A stretch of 64,000 nucleotides of DNA from Devosia naphthalenivorans (GCF_003056355.1 NZ_PYVW01000001.1:62001-126000); one strand, 5' to 3'. Numbered from the stretch's first letter, positions 34,946-44,119 are shown. Notes: a model not told the origin generated them from the letters alone. A program made the numbers and translations.

Positions 34946-35965
34946 ATGACGGGAAAACTTGGCCTCGGCATCATTGGACTGGGCATGGCGTCGCTGCCGC
35001 ACGCGCGGGCGCTGCTGGCGCTGCGCGACCGGATCGACACCCTTCATGCCTTCAGCCCAACGGCCGAGCGGCGCGCGGCTTTTGCCAAGACGCACGGCCT
35101 GCCGGTCACCGACACGATGGAAGCGATCTTCAGCGACCCGCGCGTCGATGCCGTGCTGGTGCTGACGCCGCCCAACACACACCTCGAAATCGTGCAGATG
35201 GCCGCGGCGGCGGGCAAGCATGTGCTGCTGGAAAAGCCGCTCGACGTCAGCATCGAGCGGGCCGAACAACTGGTGGCGGTTGCGGAAGCTGCAGGGATTA
35301 CCCTGGGTATCGTGTTGCAGAACAGGTTCCGGCCCGCGGCGCAGGAACTCAGGAAACTGATCAGCGAGGGCCGCCTCGGGCGGCTGGTGCATGTGAGCGC
35401 CCGCACCAGCTATTGGCGTCCGCAGAGCTATTATGACGAGCCCGGGCGCGGCACGCTGGCGCGCGATGGCGGCGGCGTGCTGCTGACGCAGGCGATCCAT
35501 AACCTCGATCTGATGATCTCGCTCATCGGGGTTCCGGAGACGGTGACCGGGTTCGTCGCCACCAGCCCTGTGCATGTGATGGAGGGCGAGGATGTTGCCG
35601 CGGCAGCATTGCGCTTCAGCGATGGCGCGCTTGGCAGCATCACCGCCACCACTTGCGCCTTTCCCGGGCATGCGGACGTCATCGACCTGATCGGGGAAAA
35701 GGGAAGCGCTTCGCTGAACGGCACGCAACTGACCGTGCGGCTGCATGATGGCACCAATATCGACTTCGAAGGCACTGACACAGGCTCCGGAACCGGCGCC
35801 GATCCGATGGGCTTTTCCAGCCAGGCACACCAGGCACTGATCGCGGACTTTGCCGATGCAATTGCCGATGGGCGAAAGCCGGCCGCCTCCGGGCGCGATG
35901 TGCTGGCGGTGCATTACCTGATCGCCGCGATACTGAAATCCGGTGGCGAGCCGGTTCGGCTTTAG
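34946..35965 (+). CDS. Gfo/Idh/MocA family oxidoreductase
   Basis: The 339-residue NAD(P)-dependent oxidoreductase has the Rossmann motif 'GLGIIGLGMASLPHA' at the N-terminus, 'VLLEKPLDVSIERAEQL' with the conserved Glu-Lys-Pro (about residues 94-96) and 'GGGVLLTQAIHNLDLM' with the His of the C-terminal domain. These act on sugars, inositols or nucleotide sugars. The ATG at 34946, behind AAGGAT, is 13 bases after the ATPase gene, so it is in the same operon; an in-frame extension into that gene is rejected. Substrate unknown, presumably the imported sugar. Confidence 0.9.
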   Translation: MTGKLGLGIIGLGMASLPHARALLALRDRIDTLHAFSPTAERRAAFAKTHGLPVTDTMEAIFSDPRVDAVLVLTPPNTHLEIVQMAAAAGKHVLLEKPLDVSIERAEQLVAVAEAAGITLGIVLQNRFRPAAQELRKLISEGRLGRLVHVSARTSYWRPQSYYDEPGRGTLARDGGGVLLTQAIHNLDLMISLIGVPETVTGFVATSPVHVMEGEDVAAAALRFSDGALGSITATTCAFPGHADVIDLIGEKGSASLNGTQLTVRLHDGTNIDFEGTDTGSGTGADPMGFSSQAHQALIADFADAIADGRKPAASGRDVLAVHYLIAAILKSGGEPVRL

Positions 35966-35980
35966 GGCCTTTGCGGAGGA

Positions 35981-36008
35981 GCTTCGCAAGAGAATAGCCT
36001 TGCGAAGC
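35981..36008. terminator. Perfect 10-bp stem-loop after the sugar ABC operon
   Basis: GCTTCGCAAG (35981-35990) and CTTGCGAAGC (35999-36008) pair perfectly around an eight-base loop, 15 bases beyond the oxidoreductase stop. No T run follows, but stem quality and place make it the likely end of the operon transcript. Confidence 0.65.
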
Positions 36009-36101
36009 GGATGGAACGGGAGATAATCGGGGCAGGGTCGCGCAACGAGTTTTCGCCGCAGCCGTTCGGAGGAGCGGCGGTTGGCTCGAAGGAGAACTTC
36101 T

Positions 36102-36491
36102 ATGCCTTACGCAGCTCGGCTAATCAGATCTGCATATGCGGGACTGGCGCTTTGCACCATCGTGGCTGTGCCCGCGCTGGCGCATCACGGCTGGTCCTGG
36201 ACGGAGAGCGGTTTCTTCCAGATCGAGGGCGTGATCACGGACGCCTATTTCGGCAATCCGCACGCCACTCTCGACGTGGATGTCGAGGGAACGATCTGGC
36301 GGGTGGAACTGGCCCCGCCCGGCCCGACAAGCCAAGCCGGTTTCACCGAAGAACTCGCGCCTCCGGGTACCGAAGTGATTGCCATCGGCAACAGGTCGGC
36401 CGATCCTGACGAGCCGCGAATGAAGGCGGTGCGGATCATCATCGATGGCCAGCAATACGACGTCTATCCGAGCCGAGCAGAGGACATTTGA
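36102..36491 (+). CDS. Exported DUF6152-type protein
   Basis: The 129-residue protein has a signal peptide (MPYAARLIRS..., cleavage near PALAHH) and then 'HHGWSWTESGFFQIEGVI', the start of the small periplasmic DUF6152 family, whose His-His-Gly opening may bind metal. The rest is beta-rich, with a C-terminal 'DGQQYDVYPSR'. AAGGAGA lies ahead of ATG 36102. Coupled to the next membrane gene by a TTGA overlap. Function unknown. Confidence 0.75.
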   Translation: MPYAARLIRSAYAGLALCTIVAVPALAHHGWSWTESGFFQIEGVITDAYFGNPHATLDVDVEGTIWRVELAPPGPTSQAGFTEELAPPGTEVIAIGNRSADPDEPRMKAVRIIIDGQQYDVYPSRAEDI

Positions 36492-36943
36492 CCGGCTTTC
36501 TGGAACTGCTCCAGGCGTCGCCCCTCGCCACTGGCCTGCGCGGATCTTTCATTGCCTATCCGCTGGTGAACGCAGCCCATATCCTGGCGATTGGTGCGCT
36601 GGTGACATGCGCGGCGCTGATGGATTTGCGCGTTCTCGGATTGGGGAGTGCTTTGCCGGTCAAGATCGTTCTTGGCTATCTACGGCCCGTGGCAGCGGTT
36701 GCACTCCTCATCGCCATTGCAACAGGCGCCTTGCTGTTTTCGGTGCGCCCGCTGGAATACGCCGACAATCCCGCATTTCGCCTGAAGCTCATTTTGGTGA
36801 GCGCGGCAATCGCCAATGCTGTCGCTTACAATGTGCTGCCGGACCACACCGCGACGGGCCTGCGCAAAACTCTCGTGATAACTTCACTGATCTTGTGGCT
36901 GATGGCTGCAGTGGCAGGGCGCTTTATCGGCTTCGTCCAATAA
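36488..36943 (+). CDS. DUF6644-type membrane protein
   Basis: The 151-residue protein has four hydrophobic helices and the family pattern 'SFIAYPLVNAAHILAIGALV' near residues 20-39, where the His in a membrane helix could bind haem or metal. The start is TTG 36488, overlapping the stop of the DUF6152 gene, since no ATG precedes the first helix. The pair DUF6152-DUF6644 recurs in Hyphomicrobiales; the role is unknown. It ends 24 bases before the convergent tRNA gene. Confidence 0.75.
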   Translation: MTGFLELLQASPLATGLRGSFIAYPLVNAAHILAIGALVTCAALMDLRVLGLGSALPVKIVLGYLRPVAAVALLIAIATGALLFSVRPLEYADNPAFRLKLILVSAAIANAVAYNVLPDHTATGLRKTLVITSLILWLMAAVAGRFIGFVQ

Positions 36944-36967
36944 ATCTGCGTGGGGCTCCAGCGAAGC

Positions 36968-37043
<76 letters not shown>

Positions 37044-37308
37044 ACGCGAGCGGCTTTAGCATTGTGTTGGGTTGCGGGCAACGGCTCATTTTGCGTTTGT
37101 GGCCGTTCTTGAGCGCAGAACTATTTTTCTGCATGGGTGAAGGCTGACGCACTTTCAGCCACACCCAGGCGATGGGTCGCAGCGATGTTTGGCGGAGGTT
37201 GGCTTGTCGGCAGACAATTATGCCCAAGCCCCGCCAGAGCGCCGGATGCCTGCACTTTCTGGGTTGTCGTCGAGCATGCTGCAGCCTAACCAACGGGGTG
37301 AAACAGGC

Positions 37309-37324
37309 GCCGCTTTCGAGCGGC
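37309..37324. promoter_or_regulatory. TTCG-loop hairpin in the cysD leader
   Basis: GCCGCT (37309-37314) and AGCGGC (37319-37324) form a perfect stem closed by a TTCG tetraloop, very stable in RNA, ending six bases before the cysD ribosome binding site. It may tune translation. The gap of about 300 bases from the tRNA to cysD shows no gene; it must hold the cysDNC promoter, but I recognise neither a riboswitch nor clear promoter boxes. Confidence 0.4.
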
Positions 37325-37345
37325 CGTACGGGGAGCTTGGCCGCG

Positions 37346-38254
37346 TTGACCACACCGTCTTTGACTCATCTGCAAACCCTTGAAGCCGAGAGCATCGAGA
37401 TCCTGCGCGAAGTGGCCGCGAGTTTCGAGCGGCCGGTGATGATGTATTCCATCGGCAAGGATTCGAGCGTTTTGCTGCATCTGGCGCGCAAGGCGTTCTA
37501 TCCCAGCAAGATCCCGTTTCCCCTGCTGCATGTGAACACCACCTGGAAGTTCCGCGAGATGATCGCGTTTCGCGACAGCATGGCGGAGAAGCACGGTTTT
37601 GACCTGGTGAGCCACACCAATCCCGAAGGGCTTGCCGGCAACGTCAACCCATTCGATCATGGTTCGTCCCGGTTCACCGACATCATGAAGACGCAGGCGC
37701 TGCGGCAGGCGCTCAACGCTGGACGCTATGATGCGGCTATCGGTGGTGCGCGGCGCGACGAGGAAAAATCTCGTGCCAAGGAGCGCATTTTCTCCCATCG
37801 CAATGCCAACCACGCCTGGGATCCCAAGAACCAGCGGCCCGAACTTTGGCGGGTGTTCAACACGCGGCTCAATCCCGGCGAGAGCATGCGGGTGTTCCCG
37901 ATCTCGAACTGGACCGAGCTCGATGTGTGGACCTACATCTATTCGGAAAACATAGAACTGCCGTCGCTGTATTTTGCCAAGCAGCGGCCGGTCGTGGATC
38001 GCTCCGGCACGTTGATCATGGTGGATGATGAGCGCTTCCGGTTTGAAGCTGGGGAGGCGCCTCGACTTGAAACCGTGCGCTTCCGCACCTTGGGCGATTA
38101 CCCCCTGACGGGGGCAATCCGCTCAACTGCGGCGACGCTTCCGGAAATCATCATGGAAATGCAGGCCAGCCGCACATCGGAGCGCGAAGGGCGCCTGATC
38201 GACAGCGACAGCGTCGGTTCGATGGAAAAGAAGAAGCAGGAGGGGTATTTCTGA
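37346..38254 (+). CDS. cysD: Sulfate adenylyltransferase subunit 2
   Basis: CysD with CysN makes adenosine-5'-phosphosulfate (APS) from sulfate and ATP, the first step of sulfate assimilation. The PP-loop is '[19 protein letters not shown]' (about residues 33-51), then 'LHVNTTWKF', '[16 protein letters not shown]' and C-terminal 'KKKQEGYF', all canonical. No ATG precedes the PP-loop: TTG 37346, eight to ten bases after GGGGAG, gives exactly the family length of 302 residues and the usual start ([10 protein letters not shown]). An upstream TTG at 37337 is too close to the ribosome binding site. The stop overlaps the cysNC start by one base. Confidence 0.93.
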   Translation: MTTPSLTHLQTLEAESIEILREVAASFERPVMMYSIGKDSSVLLHLARKAFYPSKIPFPLLHVNTTWKFREMIAFRDSMAEKHGFDLVSHTNPEGLAGNVNPFDHGSSRFTDIMKTQALRQALNAGRYDAAIGGARRDEEKSRAKERIFSHRNANHAWDPKNQRPELWRVFNTRLNPGESMRVFPISNWTELDVWTYIYSENIELPSLYFAKQRPVVDRSGTLIMVDDERFRFEAGEAPRLETVRFRTLGDYPLTGAIRSTAATLPEIIMEMQASRTSEREGRLIDSDSVGSMEKKKQEGYF

Positions 38255-40140
38255 TGAGCCTGCCCATGCGCACCGCCGACGATGATCTTGACCTTTGGCT
38301 CGACCAGCAGACGCAGAAATCGCTGCTGCGGTTCCTCACCTGCGGATCGGTCGACGATGGAAAGTCGACGCTGATCGGACGGCTGCTATACGACAGCCAG
38401 ATGGTGCTGGACGATCAACTGGCGAGCCTCAAGAAGGAATCCCGCAACCGCATGGTGGGCGAGGAGGGGATCGATTTCTCCCTGCTGGTCGATGGCCTGA
38501 CGGCAGAGCGCGAGCAGGGCATTACCATCGATGTCGCGTATCGCTTCTTTTCGACGGACAAGCGCAAGTTCATCGTCGCCGACACGCCAGGGCATGAGCA
38601 GTATACCCGCAACATGGCGACGGGCGCATCCAATGCCGATCTGGCACTGGTGCTGATCGATGCGCGCAAAGGTGTGCTGACCCAGACCCGGCGGCACAGC
38701 TTTATTCTCTCCCTGATCGGGGTGAAGCACGTGGTCCTCGTCGTCAACAAGATCGATCTCGTGGACTATGACCAGGCTGTGTTCGACAAGATCGTCGCGG
38801 ACTATCGCGCCTTTGCGGGGCCGCTGGGGTTCTCGAGCCTGGAGGCCATTCCCGTATCGGCGCTGCGCGGGGACAACATGCTGGGCCAGAGCGCCAACAC
38901 GACTTGGTACCACGGGCCAGCGCTGGTGCCGTATCTCGAAACCATAGACGTCAGCGAGGACCGCTCGGCGCAGAAGTTCCGCTTTCCCGTGCAGTGGGTC
39001 AATCGGCCAAATCTGGATTTCCGCGGCTTCTCCGGAACGGTCGCGGCGGGATCGGTCGCAGTTGGTGATGAGGTGCTTATTGCCTCGTCGCGCAAGCCTG
39101 CGATTGTCAGCCGCATTGTCACCATGGACGGTGATTTGACGAGTGCAATCGCCGGGCAAGCGGTGACACTGGTGCTGGACCGCGAGGTGGACCTTTCGCG
39201 CGGCGATGTGTTGACGCGTCCGGGCGAGACGCCGGAATTTTCCAACCAGTTCCAGGCGCGCCTGGTGTGGATGAGCGATGAACCGGCTTATCCGGGACGC
39301 TCCTATCTGCTCAAGGTTGGCGCGCAACTTGTTCCCGCCACCATCACCGATCTCAAGTTCCGCACCAATGTGAACACGCTGGAGCAGACTGCGGCGACCA
39401 AGATCGACCTCAACGAGGTGGCCACCGTCACGATCGCCACCGACAAGCCGATTGCCTTCGATGCCTATCGCCGCAATGCGCTGACCGGTGGTTTTATCCT
39501 GGTGGACCGGCTGTCCAATGCAACCCTTGCGGCCGGGACGATCGAGTTCGGTCTGCGGCGGGCGCAGAACCTCACCTATCAATCTTTTGACGTCAATCGC
39601 GACGTGCGGGCGACCATGAAGGGGCAGAAGCCGCGGATCGTGTGGTTCACAGGACTTTCCGGTTCAGGGAAGTCGTCCATCGCCAATCTGCTGGAAAAGC
39701 GCCTCACTGCCGAGGGGCGTCACGCCTATATCCTTGATGGTGACAATGTCCGCCATGGCCTCAATAAGGATCTTGGCTTCACCGAGGCGGCGCGTGTGGA
39801 GAATATCCGACGGGTAGCCGAAGTTGCGCGCCTGATGGCTGATTCAGGCTTGATCGTGCTGGTGTCGTTCATCTCGCCCTTCGAGAAAGAGCGGCGGCTG
39901 GCGCGCGAAATTGCGGGCGATATCGACTTTGCGGAGGTCTATGTCGACACCCCGCTGGAGGTTTGCGAAGCGCGCGATCCCAAGGGGCTCTACAAGCGCG
40001 CAAGGGCGGGGGAGATCAAGAATTTCACCGGTATAGACTCGCCGTTCGAGCCGCCTGCTAACGCCGAGCTGGTGCTGCACGGGGCGGAGGAAGAGCCGCT
40101 CGCGCTCGCGGACCAGCTGCATGGCTGGTTGAAGATATAA
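38254..40140 (+). CDS. cysNC: Bifunctional sulfate adenylyltransferase subunit 1 / adenylylsulfate kinase
   Basis: The 628-residue fusion carries a CysN GTPase (G1 'GSVDDGKST', about residues 31-39; G3 'DTPGHEQY'; G4 'NKID') with elongation-factor-like beta domains, then an APS kinase domain from about residue 455 (P-loop 'GLSGSGKSS' 467-475; 'DGDNVRHGL'; 'SFISPFEKER'; 'FTGIDSPFE'). It makes APS with CysD and phosphorylates it to PAPS. The fusion is common in rhizobia (NodQ/CysNC), where PAPS can serve sulfation as well as assimilation. No reductase or sulfotransferase gene lies nearby. Confidence 0.95.
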   Translation: MSLPMRTADDDLDLWLDQQTQKSLLRFLTCGSVDDGKSTLIGRLLYDSQMVLDDQLASLKKESRNRMVGEEGIDFSLLVDGLTAEREQGITIDVAYRFFSTDKRKFIVADTPGHEQYTRNMATGASNADLALVLIDARKGVLTQTRRHSFILSLIGVKHVVLVVNKIDLVDYDQAVFDKIVADYRAFAGPLGFSSLEAIPVSALRGDNMLGQSANTTWYHGPALVPYLETIDVSEDRSAQKFRFPVQWVNRPNLDFRGFSGTVAAGSVAVGDEVLIASSRKPAIVSRIVTMDGDLTSAIAGQAVTLVLDREVDLSRGDVLTRPGETPEFSNQFQARLVWMSDEPAYPGRSYLLKVGAQLVPATITDLKFRTNVNTLEQTAATKIDLNEVATVTIATDKPIAFDAYRRNALTGGFILVDRLSNATLAAGTIEFGLRRAQNLTYQSFDVNRDVRATMKGQKPRIVWFTGLSGSGKSSIANLLEKRLTAEGRHAYILDGDNVRHGLNKDLGFTEAARVENIRRVAEVARLMADSGLIVLVSFISPFEKERRLAREIAGDIDFAEVYVDTPLEVCEARDPKGLYKRARAGEIKNFTGIDSPFEPPANAELVLHGAEEEPLALADQLHGWLKI

Positions 40141-40145
40141 GTTGG

Positions 40146-40271
40146 CTTCCGGTTTCCCGACTCTTGCCGGGTCCCCCACCGTGTCTTTCCCGCGAAAGTG
40201 GAAATCTCTGTTCTGAAACGGAGGTTCCCGCTTTCGCGGGAATGACACAGTGATAGTTGGGAAACCGGTAA
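40146..40271. repeat. Nested 126-bp inverted repeat between cysNC and manC
   Basis: Outer arms CCGGTTTCCC (40149-40158) and GGGAAACCGG (40259-40268) pair perfectly. Inner arms at 40181-40208 and 40221-40248 are about 28 bases with roughly five mismatches, built around TTCCCGCGAAAG and CTTTCGCGGGAA. The left side has about 15 extra bases. The whole fills the gap between the convergent cysNC and manC genes. The inner unit resembles a REP-type repeat widespread in proteobacteria; the structure may be a mobile palindromic unit also serving as a two-way terminator. Confidence 0.75.
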
Positions 40272-40298
40272 GTACGAGGCTCCGTTGGTTGCTAGACT

Positions 40299-41726
40299 CT
40301 ACGCGCGGCCGAACTCATCTTCGATGCGGATGATGTCGTCTTCGCCAAGGTAGGAGCCGGTCTGCACTTCGATCAGTTCGAGCTCGATCTTGCCGGGGTT
40401 GGCAAGACGGTGCGTGCAGCCCAGCGGCAGGTAGATCGACTGGTTCTCGCTCAGCACGGTGATGGTGCCATCAACAGTCACCTCGGCCGTGCCGCGCACC
40501 ACGATCCAGTGCTCGGCGCGGTGATGATGTTTCTGCAGGCTGAGCTTCTTGCCCGGCTTGACGAACAGGCGCTTCACTTGGAACCGCTCGCCGCTCAGCA
40601 CCGAGGAATAGCCGCCCCAAGGCCGATAGGCGGTCTTGTGGATCTCCGTCAGATTGGACGTCCTGGCATCGGCCCGCAGGGTCTTGACCATGGCGCCGAC
40701 CTTTTGCGCTTCCGACAGCTTGCCGACATAGACGGCGTCGTTGGTGGCGACCACCACGACATCGTCCAGCCCTTCGACAGCGACGTGCCCGTCATCGGTA
40801 ATGACCAGCGAGTTGCTGACATTGCTCAGGGTTACGGCGCCGCGCGTCACGTTCTGGCCGGCATCCTTGGCGCTGGTCTTCCACACGGCGTCCCAGCTGC
40901 CCAGATCCGACCAGCCGAAATTGACCGCAATCACTGCTGCCCGCGATGTCTTCTCGAAGATGGCGTAGTCGACCGAGATGTTCGGGGCGGTGGCGAAGCT
41001 CGCCTCATCGAGCCGGATGAAATCGAGGTCGGCCTTGGCATCCGTTATGGATTGCTCAGCCGCGGCCAGCGTATCCGGCGCCAGCTTCTGGCATTCATCA
41101 AGGAATGCGCCGGCGCCGATCATGAACATGCCCGAATTCCAGAAATACCCGCCCTCGGACAGCATCGTGGCCGCGCGCGCTTGATCTGGCTTTTCAACGA
41201 AATGTTCTACCCGGCTGACCTCGCCGCCATGCACGGCACTGGACTTGATGTAGCCAAACCCGGTTTCCGGATGGGTTGGCACGATGCCAAACGTCACCAG
41301 CTCGCCACGGGCAGCGGCATCGGCGGCAGCCAGCACTGCCGCGGTGTAGCCGCCATCCACCATCACGTCGTGGTCCGACGGCAGTATGTGCAACACCGCT
41401 TCGGGGCCATAGGTGTTCCTCGCAAACACCGCCGCCGCGGCAATGGCGACAGCCGTGTTGCGCGCCACCGGCTCCAGCAACACGCCGGCAAGTGCCGCAC
41501 CCAACTCGCTCGCCTGTTCAGCGACGATGAAGCGATACTCGGAATTGGTGATAACAATAGCCGGGGCGTATACGGCTGGATCGGCGACGCGCTGCAGCGT
41601 TTGCTGGAACAGGCTCGAACTGCCAACCAGTTGCAGGAATTGCTTGGGCCGTGCTGCTCGCGACATTGGCCAAAGCCTGGTGCCCTGTCCGCCGGCCAGT
41701 ATCACGGGTACAATCAGTTGCGGCAT
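40299..41726 (-). CDS. manC: Mannose-1-phosphate guanylyltransferase / mannose-6-phosphate isomerase
   Basis: The 475-residue type II enzyme makes GDP-mannose from mannose-1-phosphate and GTP. The N-terminal nucleotidyltransferase has 'VILAGGQGTRLWPMSR' (about residues 7-22) and 'HFVEKP'; the C-terminal cupin isomerase domain has 'KPGKKLSLQKHHHRAEHW' and 'YLPLGCTHRL' with metal-binding residues. ATG 41724-41726 starts at the first strand; the longer opening (14 codons) is rejected. GDP-mannose would feed the polysaccharide locus, whose epimerase uses it. Monocistronic, convergent to cysNC. Confidence 0.93.
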   Translation of the reverse strand: MPQLIVPVILAGGQGTRLWPMSRAARPKQFLQLVGSSSLFQQTLQRVADPAVYAPAIVITNSEYRFIVAEQASELGAALAGVLLEPVARNTAVAIAAAAVFARNTYGPEAVLHILPSDHDVMVDGGYTAAVLAAADAAARGELVTFGIVPTHPETGFGYIKSSAVHGGEVSRVEHFVEKPDQARAATMLSEGGYFWNSGMFMIGAGAFLDECQKLAPDTLAAAEQSITDAKADLDFIRLDEASFATAPNISVDYAIFEKTSRAAVIAVNFGWSDLGSWDAVWKTSAKDAGQNVTRGAVTLSNVSNSLVITDDGHVAVEGLDDVVVVATNDAVYVGKLSEAQKVGAMVKTLRADARTSNLTEIHKTAYRPWGGYSSVLSGERFQVKRLFVKPGKKLSLQKHHHRAEHWIVVRGTAEVTVDGTITVLSENQSIYLPLGCTHRLANPGKIELELIEVQTGSYLGEDDIIRIEDEFGRA

Positions 41727-41920
41727 GAATTGTGCTCTATCGCTGCGTGTTGGGATGCCTTCCGGCACGGAGATTTGCGCCTATGTAGCCGAGCAAGGCT
41801 CAATAAAACAATGGCAAGCGCCCGTTTTCTCCAATCCTGAATCAAGCCGTGGCCTGGCTGGTTGTCCTCGGGCGCGGAGCATGGCAAAGCTTGGCGAAAC
41901 ACCATTAGGGAGAATCCTCG

Positions 41921-43048
41921 ATGAAGACTCGAGCCGCCGTAGCTTTTGCAGCCGGCAAGCCACTTGAAATTGTCGAGGTTGATCTTGAGGGCCCCAAGGC
42001 CGGAGAGGTGCTGATCGAGATCAAGGCCACGGGTATCTGCCACACGGATGACTTCACCCTTTCGGGTGCTGATCCCGAGGGCCTGTTTCCATCAATTCTT
42101 GGGCACGAGGGCGCCGGCGTCGTCGTGGACGTAGGGCCGGGCGTCACCAGCCTCAAGAAGGGCGACCACGTCATTCCGCTTTATACGCCCGAGTGCCGGG
42201 AGTGCTATTCCTGCCGCTCCGGCAAGACGAACCTCTGCACCGCGATCCGTGCGACCCAGGGCCAAGGCCTGATGCCTGACGGCACCACGCGCTTCTCGTT
42301 CGAAGGCAAGCCCATTTTCCATTATATGGGCTGTTCCACTTTCTCCAATTTCACCGTCCTGCCGGAGATCGCCGTCGCCAAGATCGATGCGTCGGCGGCG
42401 TTCGACAAGGTTTGCTATGTCGGCTGCGGCGTCACCACCGGGATCGGTGCGGTGATCAACACGGCCAAGGTCGAGATCGGCGCAACAGCCGTCGTGTTCG
42501 GGTTGGGCGGCATCGGGCTGAATGTCATCCAGGGCCTGCGGCTCGCTGGGGCCGATATGATCATCGGCGTTGACATCAACAACGACAAGAAGGCCTGGGG
42601 CGAGCGCTTCGGCATGACGCACTTCGTCAATCCCAAGGAGATCGGGGAAGACGTGGTGCCCTATATCGTCAATCTCACGAGGCGCCGGGGCGATCTGATC
42701 GGCGGGGCCGACTACACGTTCGACTGCACCGGTAACACGACGGTTATGCGTCAGGCGCTGGAATGTAGCCATCGTGGCTGGGGCAAGTCGGTGGTGATCG
42801 GGGTCGCCGGGGCCGGGCAGGAAATTTCCACCCGTCCGTTCCAGCTTGTGACCGGACGCACCTGGATGGGCACAGCGTTCGGTGGCGCCAAGGGCCGCAC
42901 GGACGTGCCGAAAATTGTCGATTGGTATCTCGACGGCAAGATCGAGATCGATCCGATGATCACCCACACGCTGCGGCTCGAGGACATCAACAAGGGTTTC
43001 GACATGATGCACTCCGGTGAGAGCATCCGGAGTGTTGTTGTGTATTAG
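41921..43048 (+). CDS. frmA: S-(hydroxymethyl)glutathione dehydrogenase / class III alcohol dehydrogenase
   Basis: The 375-residue zinc enzyme oxidises S-hydroxymethylglutathione with NAD, removing formaldehyde, and reduces S-nitrosoglutathione. Catalytic zinc ligands lie in '[13 protein letters not shown]' (about residues 33-45) and 'GHEGAG'; the structural zinc site is the four-Cys '[16 protein letters not shown]'; the NAD fold is '[14 protein letters not shown]'. AGGGAGA lies ahead of the ATG. No esterase (frmB/fghA) is adjacent. Confidence 0.95.
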   Translation: MKTRAAVAFAAGKPLEIVEVDLEGPKAGEVLIEIKATGICHTDDFTLSGADPEGLFPSILGHEGAGVVVDVGPGVTSLKKGDHVIPLYTPECRECYSCRSGKTNLCTAIRATQGQGLMPDGTTRFSFEGKPIFHYMGCSTFSNFTVLPEIAVAKIDASAAFDKVCYVGCGVTTGIGAVINTAKVEIGATAVVFGLGGIGLNVIQGLRLAGADMIIGVDINNDKKAWGERFGMTHFVNPKEIGEDVVPYIVNLTRRRGDLIGGADYTFDCTGNTTVMRQALECSHRGWGKSVVIGVAGAGQEISTRPFQLVTGRTWMGTAFGGAKGRTDVPKIVDWYLDGKIEIDPMITHTLRLEDINKGFDMMHSGESIRSVVVY

Positions 43049-43106
43049 GACTTGTGGGCTTTGGTGACATGTGTCATTTATGGGGCGACACGTGACGGAG
43101 GCTGTG

Positions 43107-43586
43107 ATGACTGGTTTTGCCGAAGCGCCCCAAATGCCGTTCGGAACCGAGCTCGACCGGGTCGGTCATCTGCTTGGCGGTTATCGCGTGCTGAAGCGCA
43201 ATCTGGGCACTGCGTTTGACGCACATGAGATGCTTCTAGGTGGTCTGCCGGGTGACGCGCTCAACCAGCTCGAGCGGCGGTTGCAGGTGCTGGACGCTGT
43301 TGCCCTGGAAAAGGCTGTGGGCATGAGTCTGCGGACGCTGCAGCGGCGGCGGGCTGATCCTGGCCAGCCGCTTAGCGTGGATCAAAGCGGACGGGTCTGG
43401 AAGTTCGCCGAAATCCTGGCGAAGGCCACTGAAGTGATGGGTACGCAGCGAGACGCCGAAGAGTGGCTGGATGAGCCCGCGATGGGTCTCAACGGGCAAA
43501 AACCGCTTGATCTGCTGGCCACTGCCGCTGGAACCGAGCTGGTGGAAACATTTCTCGGCCAGATCGAATACGGGGTCTATGTGTGA
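43107..43586 (+). CDS. Antitoxin with Xre-like/MbcA/ParS toxin-binding domain
   Basis: The 159-residue protein has an N-terminal helical DNA-binding part ('KAVGMSLRTLQRRRADPGQPL', about residues 60-80) and a C-terminal DUF2384 toxin-binding domain with 'AEEWLDEPAMGLNGQKPLDLL' region, 'TAAGTELVETFLGQIEYGVYV' end. This is the antitoxin of RES-type systems. ACGGAGG lies ahead of ATG 43107; an in-frame start 12 codons earlier is less likely. Its stop overlaps the toxin GTG start (GTGA), the usual coupling. Confidence 0.9.
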   Translation: MTGFAEAPQMPFGTELDRVGHLLGGYRVLKRNLGTAFDAHEMLLGGLPGDALNQLERRLQVLDAVALEKAVGMSLRTLQRRRADPGQPLSVDQSGRVWKFAEILAKATEVMGTQRDAEEWLDEPAMGLNGQKPLDLLATAAGTELVETFLGQIEYGVYV

Positions 43587-44089
43587 CACCTCCGCTTCCC
43601 GGCCCGCTTGGCGGTGCCGACCTGTTGGGCTGGCGCCTCGATGCGCGCCAGTTCGCGCCCAGCTGGGATAGTGGGGAGGGAGCCTTCCGCTTCGGCGGGC
43701 GATGGAACAGCCCGGGAGTGAGGGCTGTTTATTGCGCGCTGGACCCTGCTACGACCATCCTGGAGGTGGCGGTGCATCGCGGCTTCAAACGGATGGACAC
43801 GATTGCCCATTGCTTGACCTCGTTCCGGATTCTTGATCCAGCGACGGTGCATGTCGTCCAGCCGGAAGATTTGCCCAATCCCAACTGGCTGCGCCCGGGG
43901 CCGCCCAGCGCGGGGCAGCAGGCATTCGGGGACACGCTGCTGGCTGCCCACAAATTCGTGCTCGTGCCCAGCGTCGTTTCAAGCAATAGCTGGAATGTGG
44001 TTTTCGTCGCGTCAGTTGCGAGGGGCGGCTACGAACTTGTTGCGCAGGAGGCATTCGCGCTCGATACGCGGTTGCACCCTCCGGCCTAG
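43583..44089 (+). CDS. RES-domain toxin (NAD-degrading family)
   Basis: The 168-residue protein has the RES domain: 'GWRLDARQFAP', 'EGAFRFGGRWNSPGVRAVYC' with the Arg and Tyr of the active site (about residues 32-51), 'TTILEVAVHRGF' with the catalytic-type Glu, and 'SSNSWNVVF' (conserved Ser/Asn). RES toxins degrade NAD by phosphorolysis or hydrolysis and stop growth until the antitoxin is restored. Start GTG 43583 overlaps the antitoxin stop. All key residues appear present, so the toxin looks functional. Confidence 0.9.
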   Translation: MTPPLPGPLGGADLLGWRLDARQFAPSWDSGEGAFRFGGRWNSPGVRAVYCALDPATTILEVAVHRGFKRMDTIAHCLTSFRILDPATVHVVQPEDLPNPNWLRPGPPSAGQQAFGDTLLAAHKFVLVPSVVSSNSWNVVFVASVARGGYELVAQEAFALDTRLHPPA

Positions 44090-44119
44090 CTTCCACCTTC
44101 CGCAACAAAGGCCTTGTTC

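Noticed and set aside
37044..37345. Possible S-adenosylmethionine-type riboswitch before cysD
   Set aside because: Only one clear hairpin is present and no conserved SAM-I or SAM-II core could be matched.
40410..41840. 476-codon plus-strand frame opposite manC
   Set aside because: Antisense to ManC, which has complete motifs; no recognisable product.
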